64,000 nt of DNA from Mycobacterium sp. ACS1612 (GCF_001667505.1 NZ_LZHZ01000048.1:1-64000); one strand, 5' to 3'. Positions 33,620 to 41,671 are shown, numbered from the stretch's first letter. Translations and numbers: made by a program. Notes: generated by a model from the sequence alone, not told the origin.

Positions 33620-34830
33620 GCCCAGAAATTCCCTCTGTTCGTACCCCTGCTGAACTGCCCGACGGCGTCAGTCAGGCCACCATCGGCGTGCGCGGCGGGC
33701 TGCTGCGGTCGGGCTTCGAGGAGACCGCCGAGGGGCTGTTCCTGACGTCGGGTTACGTCTACTCGTCGGCCGCGGAGGCCGAGAAGGCGTTCACCGGCGA
33801 CATCGACCGCTACGTGTACTCGCGCTACGGCAACCCGACGATCTCGATGTTCGAGGAGCGGTTGCGGCTGATCGAGGGCGCGCCCGCGTGCTTCGCGACG
33901 GCGACGGGCATGGCCGCGGTGTTCACCTCGCTCGGCGCGTTGTTGGGTGCTGGCGACCGGTTGGTGGCAGCAAGGTCGCTGTTCGGATCGTGCTTCGTGG
34001 TGTGCAGTGAGATCCTGCCGCGCTGGGGCGTCGAGACGGTGTTCGTCGACGGCGACGACCTGTCGCAGTGGGAAGAGGCGCTGTCGGTCCCGACGCAGGC
34101 GGTGTTCTTCGAGACACCCTCGAATCCGATGCAGTCGCTGGTGGACATCGCCGCGGTCAGCGAGATGGCGCACACGGTGGGCGCAAAAGTGGTGTTGGAC
34201 AACGTTTTCGCTACGCCGATCCTGCAGCAGGGTTTCCCGCTCGGTGTCGACGTGGTGGTGTATTCGGGCACCAAGCACATCGACGGCCAGGGCCGGGTGC
34301 TCGGCGGCGCGATCCTCGGCTCGAAGGAATACATCGACGAACCGGTGCAGAAGTTGATGCGCCACACCGGCCCTGCGCTGAGCCCGTTCAACGCATGGAC
34401 GTTGTTGAAGGGGTTGGAAACGCTGGCGGTGCGCGTCGAGCACCAGAACGCCTCGGCGCAGCGGATCGCCGAGTTCCTGAAGAAGCATCCGGCGGTCAGC
34501 TGGGTGAAATATCCGTTCCTGGAGTCACATCCGCAGTACGACCTCGCCAAGCGTCAAATGACCGGCGGCGGAACGGTTGTCACGTTCGAGCTGAAGGGCG
34601 GCACCAAGGAGCGCGCGTTCGAGGTGCTGGACAAGCTGCGCATCGTCGACATCTCGAACAACCTCGGCGACTCCAAGTCGCTGATCACCCATCCCGCCAC
34701 CACCACACACCGGGCGATGGGCCCGGAGGGCCGCGCCGCGATCGGACTCGGCGACGGCGTGGTGCGAATCTCGGTGGGGCTGGAAGGAACCGAGGATCTG
34801 ATCAACGATCTCGAGCAGGCGCTGGGCTGA
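33616..34830 (+). CDS. metZ: O-succinylhomoserine sulfhydrylase MetZ, 404 aa
   Basis: A PLP-dependent Cys/Met metabolism enzyme (cystathionine gamma-synthase fold) that makes homocysteine from O-succinylhomoserine and sulfide. The PLP lysine is Lys220 in YSGTKHIDGQGR; YSRYGNPT (about 70-77) and FFETPSNP (about 166-173) contact the cofactor. The HIDGQGRV context is typical of MetZ rather than MetB. The direct coupling to a rhodanese gene also supports MetZ. ATG 33616 overlaps the rhodanese stop; the longer frame starting at 33241 is an artefact. Confidence 0.95.
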   Translation: MSPEIPSVRTPAELPDGVSQATIGVRGGLLRSGFEETAEGLFLTSGYVYSSAAEAEKAFTGDIDRYVYSRYGNPTISMFEERLRLIEGAPACFATATGMAAVFTSLGALLGAGDRLVAARSLFGSCFVVCSEILPRWGVETVFVDGDDLSQWEEALSVPTQAVFFETPSNPMQSLVDIAAVSEMAHTVGAKVVLDNVFATPILQQGFPLGVDVVVYSGTKHIDGQGRVLGGAILGSKEYIDEPVQKLMRHTGPALSPFNAWTLLKGLETLAVRVEHQNASAQRIAEFLKKHPAVSWVKYPFLESHPQYDLAKRQMTGGGTVVTFELKGGTKERAFEVLDKLRIVDISNNLGDSKSLITHPATTTHRAMGPEGRAAIGLGDGVVRISVGLEGTEDLINDLEQALG

Positions 34831-34832
34831 GG

Positions 34833-35249
34833 GTGTCGCGGCGATCGGATGCGAAGAAGGCCCGCCGCAAGAAGCGGCAGGCGGCCAAGGATGCGACCTG
34901 GGTTCCTGACGCCGTGATGGCGGACCTGGTGACAACCCAGGCCGCGATCGCCACCGACCTGGAGGCATTCGACGCGCGAATCACCGAGCGCGGTTGGGAA
35001 TTCGACGAGGAAGAGTCGGACGAGGACTTCGTGTTCTGGTTCTATCCGCCGTCGGCCGCCGACGTCGAAGGCGACAAACTCGCGCCGGTGACGACCGTGT
35101 GGATGTCGGCGGTCGAGGACGCCGAGATCGTCCACGTGATGTTGGCCGCGACGTCGAAAACGGCCGAGTTCACCCCGGATTCGCTGTTCGAGCAACTCGA
35201 CGCGATCGAGGCATATCGGGCGGGCGATCCGCCGCCGCAGTTCAACTGA
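34833..35249 (+). CDS. Conserved mycobacterial protein, unknown function, 138 aa
   Basis: The N terminus is strongly basic (SRRSDAKKARRKKRQAAKDA), which suggests nucleic-acid or membrane-surface contact. The rest is acidic and contains a WEFDEEESDEDFVFWFYPPSAAD segment. GTG 34833 follows the metZ stop by 2 nt. The frame is open much further upstream inside metZ, but that part is a shadow. I do not recognise the family. Confidence 0.7.
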   Translation: MSRRSDAKKARRKKRQAAKDATWVPDAVMADLVTTQAAIATDLEAFDARITERGWEFDEEESDEDFVFWFYPPSAADVEGDKLAPVTTVWMSAVEDAEIVHVMLAATSKTAEFTPDSLFEQLDAIEAYRAGDPPPQFN

Positions 35250-35350
35250 TTCCCGAGCCCCAACGCTTTCTGAACGCAATGCGCAAAACGCGGTGAATCG
35301 CGTGTTGTGCGGTTTGTGCGCACAAGCGAGCCATGGCGAGTGCAAGCACA

Positions 35351-35395
35351 TAGCTTGTTGTCGTCCCAAATGGCTACGCAAACAGGAGAATTGAG
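35351..35395 (+). promoter_or_regulatory. Possible promoter and ribosome site of the 37-residue peptide gene
   Basis: TAGCTT at 35351-35356 could be a -10, giving a leader of about 33 nt. AGGAG at 35384-35388 is 7 nt before ATG 35396, a strong site for this genome. Upstream (35275-35325) are imperfect GCGCAAAAC/GTTTGTGCGC inverted repeats that might form a leader or operator structure. A -35 is not clear. Confidence 0.4.
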
Positions 35396-35509
35396 ATGAC
35401 TGACAACATCACCCCGACGACTCACGACTGCGCGGATCACGGCTGTCTGGCCGCGATGCTCGGACTTGAGCTCGAGGAGACCTCGGAAGGAACGTCCGAC
35501 ATTCCGTAG
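35396..35509 (+). CDS. Predicted 37-residue His/Cys peptide
   Basis: A short frame opening at ATG 35396 with an AGGAG ribosome site 7 nt upstream and closing at TAG 35507. The peptide is acidic and contains HDCADHGC (His10, Cys12, His15, Cys17), an alternating HxCxxHxC pattern that could bind a metal or be a modification site, followed by a Leu-rich amphipathic stretch and an acidic Thr/Ser tail. It stands alone between the gene after metZ and the convergent SDR gene, with a 21-bp hairpin 24 nt past the stop. I know no family. It may be a regulatory or precursor peptide, or a chance frame. Confidence 0.5.
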   Translation: MTDNITPTTHDCADHGCLAAMLGLELEETSEGTSDIP

Positions 35510-35532
35510 TGCCCAGCTCCGGCACACTTCGC

Positions 35533-35588
35533 CGAAACGCACGTTTTGTAGAGGAATTGCGGGAGGTCTCTACAAAACGTGCATTTCG
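35533..35588. repeat. 21-bp near-perfect inverted repeat (hairpin) between convergent units
   Basis: The arms are 35533-35553 and 35568-35588. They start CGAAACGCACGTTTTGTAGA and pair with only one mismatch over 21 bp, around a 14-nt loop. It lies between the small peptide gene and the convergent SDR gene, where it could end transcription in both directions. The long stem without a T-tract also resembles a REP-type mobile hairpin. Confidence 0.85.
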
Positions 35589-35606
35589 CGGACGTAGGCG
35601 ACGCCG

Positions 35607-36470
35607 CTAACCATTGTCCGAGCCCTCGACGACGCCCTGTGCCGCGCGCGCCCGCTGCTCGTAGCCCTGGCGCGCCGTGCGGTCGAAATCGAGGAAGACC
35701 CTGTCGAGCCCCAACCGCTTGTTCATCCAACGTCGGCCCCGCGGCCCCAGCATCTGGGCGGTCTGCGCGGTGAACCGCAGCGCCGCGGGCACCGATACGT
35801 GCGTCTTCGGCTTCTCCAGCGTCTTGATCACCGCCGCCGCGATCTCCTCCGGTTCCACCGGCTTGATCGCGCCGCCGCTCTTGGTGCCCGAGATCAGCTC
35901 GGTGTTGGTGAACGGTGGCATCACCACCGACACGTCGACCCCGTACGGCGCCATCTCGTCGGCCAGCGCGGCGGACAACCCGACCACACCGAACTTGGCG
36001 CCGACGTAGACCACCTGCCCGGGAACCGGGATCAACCCGGACAGCGACGCGATGTTGATGACGTGGCCGCGGCGGCGGGCGACCATATCGGGCAGCGCCA
36101 GTTGGCAGCCGGTCAGCACGCCGTACAGATTCACCTCGATGGACGACCGGATCGCCGACTCGGACTCTTCCAGGAACGGCCCGATCGGCATCACGCCCGC
36201 GTTGTTGATCAACACATCGATGTGGCCGCCGCCATCCGTGCGCGCCTTGTCGAGGAACGATGCGAAGGAGTCGCGGTCGGTGACGTCGAGCGGATAGCCC
36301 GACACCGGTCCCAGCTTCGTGAGGTCGGCCACGGCCGACTCCTGCAACGCGACGTCACGGTCGCCGATCACGACCCGGGCACCCCTGGCGAGCAGCGCCT
36401 TGGCGGTGGCATAGCCGATGCCGCGGGCGGCGCCGGTGATCGCGATGGTTCTGCCTGCGATGTTGTCCAT
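35607..36470 (-). CDS. Short-chain dehydrogenase/reductase (SDR), 287 aa
   Basis: A classical SDR with cofactor motif TGAARGIG (residues 12-19), NNAG (89-92), catalytic Ser near 142, and Tyr155/Lys159 in YVGAK. The acidic residue after the second strand (GDRD) suggests NAD(H). A basic C-terminal extension (about 240-287) includes WMNKRLGLDRVF, similar to membrane-associating tails of mycobacterial SDRs. ATG 36470 is preferred: TAAAGT (complement of 36479-36484) lies 8 nt upstream, so the mRNA may be leaderless. A longer frame from 36527 reads through the operator. Confidence 0.88.
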   Translation of the reverse strand: MDNIAGRTIAITGAARGIGYATAKALLARGARVVIGDRDVALQESAVADLTKLGPVSGYPLDVTDRDSFASFLDKARTDGGGHIDVLINNAGVMPIGPFLEESESAIRSSIEVNLYGVLTGCQLALPDMVARRRGHVINIASLSGLIPVPGQVVYVGAKFGVVGLSAALADEMAPYGVDVSVVMPPFTNTELISGTKSGGAIKPVEPEEIAAAVIKTLEKPKTHVSVPAALRFTAQTAQMLGPRGRRWMNKRLGLDRVFLDFDRTARQGYEQRARAAQGVVEGSDNG

Positions 36471-36497
36471 GCCGCCAAACTTTACACATGTCAAGTT
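36471..36497 (-). promoter_or_regulatory. SDR promoter with 20-bp imperfect palindrome
   Basis: The pattern AACTT-N-ACA-NN-TGT-N-AAGTT at 36478-36497 is symmetric in 16 of 20 positions. It overlaps the TAAAGT -10 (complement of 36479-36484). This is the form and position of a TetR-family operator; no TetR gene is adjacent. Confidence 0.5.
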
Positions 36498-36586
36498 TGG
36501 GGTGGAAGTGCGGATATTTGCGATCAACGTGAGCGAATATCCCGGTACGGAATGCGGCTCGACGGCTGACGTTAGACATTGAGGTG

Positions 36587-37090
36587 ATGACTCAAGCCGG
36601 GCGCGCAGCTCTGAACCCGCTCCGCTTCGTCGCGGTCGGCCAGGACGACCCGCTGGCCGAGCCGCTGCTGGCCGAACTCACCGTCGAATACTCGACGCGC
36701 TACGGCGCCACCGAACAGGCCGTGTCCGACTGGCTGCGCGGCTACCCCGCCGACGAGTTCGCCCCACCCCACGGCGGGCTGCTGATCGGCCTGCTCGATG
36801 ACGAGCCGGTCACCGGCGGCGCATTCTGTCGCTTCGACGAGTCCACCGCCGAACTCAAGCGCATCTGGACCGACAGCCGCCACCGTCGCCGAGGCCACGC
36901 CACTGCGCTGCTGGCCGCTCTCGAGGCCGAGATCGTCGCCCGCGGCTACCGCTCCATCTACCTGACGACGGGCGATCGCCAGCCCGAGGCCGAAGCGCTC
37001 TATCTGTCCTCCGGCTACGTCCGGCTGGCCGAACCGCTGGCCGCCGAGGGGGATGTGTTCCCGGTTGCGTTCCGGAAGGAACTCTCATGA
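36587..37090 (+). CDS. GNAT-family N-acetyltransferase, 167 aa
   Basis: A GNAT acetyltransferase using acetyl-CoA. Motif A, the pyrophosphate-binding loop, is RRRGHATALLAALE (about residues 99-112), preceded by the strand AELKRIWTDSRH. The later EALYLSSGYVRL is the family's motif B. Substrate unknown. ATG 36587 or GTG 36584 may be used. The stop overlaps the start of the first LLM monooxygenase (ATGA), so it is the first gene of that operon. Confidence 0.88.
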   Translation: MTQAGRAALNPLRFVAVGQDDPLAEPLLAELTVEYSTRYGATEQAVSDWLRGYPADEFAPPHGGLLIGLLDDEPVTGGAFCRFDESTAELKRIWTDSRHRRRGHATALLAALEAEIVARGYRSIYLTTGDRQPEAEALYLSSGYVRLAEPLAAEGDVFPVAFRKELS

Positions 37091-38151
37091 CTCTGCACCT
37101 CGCCGTCGCCCTCGACGGCTATGGCTGGCACCCCGAGGCCTGGCGGCACACGCCGGATCTGTCGCCGGTCACGAGTGGGCGGTACTGGGCGGGTCTGGCC
37201 GCCACCGCCGAGCGCGGCCTGCTCGACTTTCTGACCTTCGACGACGCGCTGACCCCGCAGCGGCGCCGTCGTCCCGACATCGAACCGCGGTGGCTCGCAG
37301 GCAGGCTTGACGCCGTGCTGGTCGCGTCCAGAGTGGCGCCTTCGACCACGCACATCGGGCTCGTCCCCGTCGCGACGGTGACCCACACCGAACCGTTTCA
37401 CGTGTCGAAAGCCATTGCCACGCTTGACTTCGTCTCCCATGGCCGAGCCGGCTGGCAGGTCCGCGTCAGCAGCACCTCGCACGAGGCGGAGTTGTTCGGC
37501 CGCCGCGACGTCAGCGGCGTCGACCTGTTCGACGAGGCATCCGACGCCGTCGAGGTGGCCCGCAGATTGTGGGACAGCTGGGAGGACGACGCCATCATCC
37601 GCGATTCCTCCACCGGCCGTTTCATCGACCGCGACAAATTGCACTACATCGACTTCGTCGGCAAATACTTCTCCGTCAAGGGGCCCTCGATCACCCCGCG
37701 TTCGCCGCAGGGGCAGCCCGTCGTCGCCGCGCTTGCCCACGACAGGCCGATCTACGAATTCGCCAAGCGCAGCACCGATCTGGTGTTCATCACGCCCAAG
37801 GACGACGAGTCGCTGCGGTCCATCCAGGCCGAAGTCGCAGGCATCAAGGTGTACTCCGATCTCTACGTGACGTTCGACGGGACCACCGACGCTCGCTCCG
37901 ATGCGCTGGTATTCGACGGCACCGCAACCGAACTCGTCGATCTGCTGCTGCATTGGCATGACAGCGGTGTCGACGGCGTCCGGCTGAGGCCCGCCGTCAA
38001 CGCCACCGACCTGCCGGTGATCGTCGACGACGTGGTGCCGCTGCTGCAACGGGCGGGCCGCTTCCGCACCTCCTACCAAGACGGTGAGACGCTGCGCCAC
38101 CGGCTCGGGTTGCCGATCGCAGAAAACCGCTACGCACAGGCGAATTCGTGA
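37087..38151 (+). CDS. LLM-class flavin-dependent oxidoreductase, 354 aa
   Basis: A luciferase-like protein of the NtaA/SnaA/DszA type rather than the F420 type, judged by the ATLDFVSHGRAGWQVRVSST segment (about residues 111-130), where DxxSxGRxGWxxVTS is the hallmark. The C terminus (VPLLQRAGRFRTSY) is also family-typical. These enzymes use reduced FMN from a partner reductase to cleave C-N or C-S bonds. Coupled by ATGA to the GNAT gene and by GTGA to the next LLM gene. Confidence 0.88.
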   Translation: MTLHLAVALDGYGWHPEAWRHTPDLSPVTSGRYWAGLAATAERGLLDFLTFDDALTPQRRRRPDIEPRWLAGRLDAVLVASRVAPSTTHIGLVPVATVTHTEPFHVSKAIATLDFVSHGRAGWQVRVSSTSHEAELFGRRDVSGVDLFDEASDAVEVARRLWDSWEDDAIIRDSSTGRFIDRDKLHYIDFVGKYFSVKGPSITPRSPQGQPVVAALAHDRPIYEFAKRSTDLVFITPKDDESLRSIQAEVAGIKVYSDLYVTFDGTTDARSDALVFDGTATELVDLLLHWHDSGVDGVRLRPAVNATDLPVIVDDVVPLLQRAGRFRTSYQDGETLRHRLGLPIAENRYAQANS

Positions 38152-39257
38152 CGGTACCGTTGTCAATTCTCGACCTCGCGCCGATCAGCGCAGGTAGCGA
38201 CGCGGCCACCGCTCTGCGCAACACGGTCGACCTCGCTCGGTACGCCGAACAGTGGGGATTCAAGCGCTACTGGATCGCCGAGCATCACTTCGTCGCGGTG
38301 GCCAGTTCATCGCCTGCGGTGCTGATCGGTCAGATCGCCGCCGCCACCGAGAGGATCCGGGTCGGTGCGGCCGCCGTGCAACTCGGCCAAACCACGGCCG
38401 TCGCGGTCGTCGAGAGCTTCGGCATGCTCGACGCCTTCTATCCCGGCCGCATCGACCTCGGTGTCGGGCGGTCGGGGCAGCGGCGCCGGGAAGCCGAGCA
38501 GGAACGCACTCCCAGGAAGCCACCGCGAACCGAATGGCGCGACGTCGGCGGTGTCGTCGTGCCACCCCCGTTCGACATGAGCGTGTTGATGCGCAGCCCG
38601 CGGCTGCGGGCCACCATGTCGGTCCTGCAGCAACCAGGCGCCGTCGCACCCGATTTCGACGAACAGGTCGGCGAGATCCTGGCGATGCTCGACGGCAGCT
38701 ACGTGATCGACGGTATCGACGCGCACGCGGTTCCCGGCGAGGGCAGCGGCCTGGTGCCGTGGGTGTTCGGCAGCAGCAAGGGCCAGAGCGCGCAGGTGGC
38801 CGGTGCGCGCGGACTGCCGTTCGTCGCCAGCTACCACATCACGCCTGCGACGGCGCTGGACGCGATCGACGCCTATCGCGACGCGTTCAAACCCTCTGCG
38901 GCGCTGGGTGAACCGTACGTGGTGGTGTCGGCCGACGTAGTGGTTGCCGACGACTCCGCCACCGCCAGACACCTGGCGTCGAGTTACGGCCACTGGGTGT
39001 ACTCGATCCGCGCAGGCGGCGGCGCGGTGCCGTACCCGGACCCCGACACCGTCGACCCGCTGACCGAAGAGCAGGCCGCGTTGGTGAAGGACCGCACCGC
39101 AACGCAATTCGTCGGCGATCCCGACGAAGTGGCCGACAAGTTGGCGACCCTGCAGCGGGTCACCGCCGCCGACGAGTTGGTCATCACCTCCGTCACGCAC
39201 TGCCACGCCGACCGGCTGCGCTCACATCAACTGATCGCCAAGAGGTGGGGTTTATGA
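38148..39257 (+). CDS. LLM-class flavin-dependent oxidoreductase, MsnO8-like, 369 aa
   Basis: A second luciferase-like protein, of the YvbT/MsnO8 subgroup: it begins with SILDLAPI, has YAEQWGFKRYWIAEHHF (about residues 31-47) and FYPGRIDLGVGRSGG-like GVGRSGQ (about 96-110). An insert of about 50 residues (Arg-rich, then VVVPPPFDMSVLM) lies in the middle. Substrate unknown. The GTG start at 38148 overlaps the upstream stop, and its stop overlaps the next start. Confidence 0.87.
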   Translation: MTVPLSILDLAPISAGSDAATALRNTVDLARYAEQWGFKRYWIAEHHFVAVASSSPAVLIGQIAAATERIRVGAAAVQLGQTTAVAVVESFGMLDAFYPGRIDLGVGRSGQRRREAEQERTPRKPPRTEWRDVGGVVVPPPFDMSVLMRSPRLRATMSVLQQPGAVAPDFDEQVGEILAMLDGSYVIDGIDAHAVPGEGSGLVPWVFGSSKGQSAQVAGARGLPFVASYHITPATALDAIDAYRDAFKPSAALGEPYVVVSADVVVADDSATARHLASSYGHWVYSIRAGGGAVPYPDPDTVDPLTEEQAALVKDRTATQFVGDPDEVADKLATLQRVTAADELVITSVTHCHADRLRSHQLIAKRWGL

Positions 39258-40588
39258 GAGTACGAGAAGGTAACGAGCGCAAGCGAATTCACCTTGCTGC
39301 GCACTTCCCCGGGGTCAACAACACCACCGTGTGGTCGGATCCGCAGTCGGGCAGCCAGATCGAATTCGAGTCCTTCGTGCACCTCGCGCAGACCGCCGAG
39401 CGGGGACTGTTCGACTTCTTCTTCCTCGCCGAAGGTCTGCGGTTGCGCGAGCACCGTGGCCGCATCCACGACCTCGACGTCGTCGGCCGGCCCGACACGT
39501 TCACCGTGCTGGCGGCGCTGGCCGCTGTCACCGACCGGCTCGGGCTGACCGGCACGATCAACACCACATTCAACGAACCTTTCGAGGTGGCAAGGCAATT
39601 CGCCACCCTCGACCATCTGTCCGACGGCCGCGCCGGATGGAACATCGTCACCTCGTCCGACGCGTTCACCGGTGAGAACTTCCGCCGCGGGGGGTTCCTG
39701 GATCATTCCGACCGGTACAAGCGTGCCGAGGAGTTCGTCACCGTGGCGCGCGAGTTCTGGGACAGCTGGGCACCCGACGCGGTGCTCGCCGACCGGGACA
39801 ACGGCGTCTACGTCGACCCCGCCCGCATCCGCGTGGTCGAACACCGCGGCCCGCAGTTCGACGTTCGCGGGGTGAGTACCCTGCCCCGCGCGCCGCAGGG
39901 CCATCCCGTTCTGCTGCAGGCAGGCGATTCCGCCGACGGGCGGGCCTTTCTCGCCAAATACGCCGACGCGGCGTTCACCCTGCACTCGACCCTGGAGGCC
40001 GGCCAGGCCTACTACTCCGACGTCAAAGGCCTTGCGGCGTCGTACGGCCGGGATCCCAACCAGCTCAAGGTTTTCCCGGCGGCGACGTTCGTGCTCGGCG
40101 ACACCGAGCAGGAGGCGGCCGAGAAGGCCCACCACATCCGGCGCCAGCAGGTCGGCCCGCAGACCGCGATCACGATGCTCGAGCAGGTGTGGCAACGCGA
40201 CCTGTCGGGTTACGACCCCGACGGTCCACTGCCCGACGTCGAACCCGCCGACGATCCCACCGTCACGCAGGGTCGCGTCCGGCACGGCGATCCGAAGGCG
40301 CTTGCCGCAGCGTGGCGCGAGCGCGCGGAGGCCGAGAAGCTCAGCATTCGCGAACTGATCATCGCTGTCACCAGCCGCCAGCAGTTCGTCGGCACACCCG
40401 CGCAGGTGGCCGACGAGATCGATCTGCATGTGCAGGCCGACGCGTGCGACGGTTTCATCCTCGTCCCGCATCTGACCCCGCGCGGCCTCGACCAGTTCGT
40501 CGACCGCGTGGTGCCGCTGCTCCAGGAGCGCGGCAGCTTCCGCACCGAATACACCGGGCACACCCTGCGGGATCACCTCGGCCTATAG
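39254..40588 (+). CDS. NtaA/DmoA-family FMN-dependent monooxygenase, 444 aa
   Basis: A full-length NtaA/SnaA/DmoA-type monooxygenase. Typical motifs are GLFDFFFLAEGLRLRE (about residues 51-66), the ATLDHLSDGRAGWNIVTSSD segment (about 117-136), and the C-terminal FVDRVVPLLQERGSFRTEY. Relatives attack nitrilotriacetate, dimethyl sulfide, dibenzothiophene sulfone and pristinamycin. Being third in a row of coupled LLM genes near metZ suggests use of an organosulfur compound, but no flavin reductase is next to it. ATG 39254 (ATGA overlap, GAGGTGGGG ribosome site) is preferred to the upstream ATG 39245. Confidence 0.9.
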   Translation: MRVREGNERKRIHLAAHFPGVNNTTVWSDPQSGSQIEFESFVHLAQTAERGLFDFFFLAEGLRLREHRGRIHDLDVVGRPDTFTVLAALAAVTDRLGLTGTINTTFNEPFEVARQFATLDHLSDGRAGWNIVTSSDAFTGENFRRGGFLDHSDRYKRAEEFVTVAREFWDSWAPDAVLADRDNGVYVDPARIRVVEHRGPQFDVRGVSTLPRAPQGHPVLLQAGDSADGRAFLAKYADAAFTLHSTLEAGQAYYSDVKGLAASYGRDPNQLKVFPAATFVLGDTEQEAAEKAHHIRRQQVGPQTAITMLEQVWQRDLSGYDPDGPLPDVEPADDPTVTQGRVRHGDPKALAAAWRERAEAEKLSIRELIIAVTSRQQFVGTPAQVADEIDLHVQADACDGFILVPHLTPRGLDQFVDRVVPLLQERGSFRTEYTGHTLRDHLGL

Positions 40589-40599
40589 GCTGGCCCCTG

Positions 40600-40920
40600 G
40601 TGTCGTGGACACCGGGGTGGGGTGTGTCTATGTCGCAGACCGCGGTGGGTTGGCTGATACTCGGTGCCGCCGCGCTGACATTGGTACTGGGCTTCGCGTC
40701 GCGCACCCTCATCGGCCGCAGGCGGGACACCAAGGCGGTGCGAAAGCTCGTGCACGGCTTCCGCAGAACCGGCGTGGCGCGCGTGCTGTTCGGCCGGTTC
40801 GAGGACGATGTGCTCGACGATGAGGAACTCGACAGCATGATCCTGATGCCGACCGTCGTCGTCGGCTGTGGGCTGTGCCTGACCGCGATCTTCCTGCTCG
40901 GCTACGAAGCGTTGAACTAG
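40600..40920 (+). CDS. Small membrane protein, unknown function, 106 aa
   Basis: Two hydrophobic helices (about residues 13-32 and 85-104) flank a basic and then acidic middle (RRDTKAVRKLVHGFRR, EDDVLDDEELD). No family is recognised. TAGGCT at 40586-40591 lies 8 nt before GTG 40600, which supports a leaderless start there. ATG 40630, with GGGGTGGGG upstream, would give 96 residues and is the alternative. The stop overlaps that of the convergent MBL gene. Confidence 0.7.
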   Translation: MSWTPGWGVSMSQTAVGWLILGAAALTLVLGFASRTLIGRRRDTKAVRKLVHGFRRTGVARVLFGRFEDDVLDDEELDSMILMPTVVVGCGLCLTAIFLLGYEALN

Positions 40921-41648
40921 CGCGCGGCCGCCGCGGCGGCATCGCGGATCGCGCCCCGCCACACCGGGCCGTGGCCGGGGAGCAGCACGTCGGTGTCCAG
41001 CAGACCCAGCGCACCGAGGCTGCGCACGCAGCCGTCCTGATCGTGGTTGAACAGTCCGGGCAGCAGTTGCGGCCCGGTTTTCGGCAACAGCGGATGGCCG
41101 GTCACCAGAGCGTCGCCCGCGACCAGCACACCGTCGACTACGTATGAGCAGTGTCCGCCGGTGTGCCCGGGAGTCGGGATCGTCATCGGCTGGCCGGGCA
41201 GTCCGGCGGCGACTTCCTCGGTGAGCGCCTGCGCACTCGGAATGCCGTCGCGCAACAGCGCGCCCTTACGCGAAATCGTCAGCGTCCATTTGAGGAATCG
41301 GGGTTGCCACAGATGCGGGATGATGTCGCCGGGCCCCGCCTGTTCCAAATACTCCCGCTTGGCGTGCCCGACCTCGGCGGCGTGGCAATACACCTGCGTG
41401 CCATAGGTTTTGGCGAACCAGATGGCGGTGCCGAAATGGTCGACGTGCGCATGCGTCAACAGAATGGCGCGCAGGTCCTCGACACCGAATCCCAGCTGTC
41501 GCAGCGAATCGAGCACGTCGTCACGCTGGCCGGGGTAGCCGGCGTCGATCAGCATCACGCCGGTGTCGTCGACGACGAGCGTCCAATTGACCAGGTCGGT
41601 CTCGGCGAAGTGCACGCGGTCGGTGACGGCTGTCAGGGCTGCTGGCAT
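40917..41648 (-). CDS. Metallo-beta-lactamase-fold hydrolase, 243 aa
   Basis: The metal-binding motif THAHVDHFG (HxHxDH, about residues 64-71) marks an MBL-fold enzyme with two metal ions. Further ligands are GHTGGH (about 161-166), a middle Asp in VAGDALV and the C-terminal His in LPGHGPV. It is of the glyoxalase II/quorum-quenching-like class; the substrate is unknown. From memory it is Rv0406c, which sits next to fgd in M. tuberculosis. ATG 41648 is 6 nt after TAGACT (complement of 41655-41660), a -10 that overlaps the fgd -10. Confidence 0.9.
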   Translation of the reverse strand: MPAALTAVTDRVHFAETDLVNWTLVVDDTGVMLIDAGYPGQRDDVLDSLRQLGFGVEDLRAILLTHAHVDHFGTAIWFAKTYGTQVYCHAAEVGHAKREYLEQAGPGDIIPHLWQPRFLKWTLTISRKGALLRDGIPSAQALTEEVAAGLPGQPMTIPTPGHTGGHCSYVVDGVLVAGDALVTGHPLLPKTGPQLLPGLFNHDQDGCVRSLGALGLLDTDVLLPGHGPVWRGAIRDAAAAAAR

Positions 41649-41671
41649 GGGGCGAGTCTAGGCTGGGCTTC
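41649..41671. promoter_or_regulatory. Overlapping divergent -10 elements for the MBL gene and fgd
   Basis: Only 23 bp separate the two start codons. AGTCTAGGCT (41655-41664) contains TAGACT for the MBL gene on the minus strand and TAGGCT (41659-41664) for fgd on the plus strand. The two hexamers share base pairs 41659-41660. Both leave 6-7 nt to a start codon, so both mRNAs would be leaderless and the two initiation complexes would exclude each other. Confidence 0.6.

Noticed and set aside
35533..35588. Terminal inverted repeat of an insertion sequence
   Set aside because: The arms are only 14 nt apart and no transposase gene or target duplication is seen.
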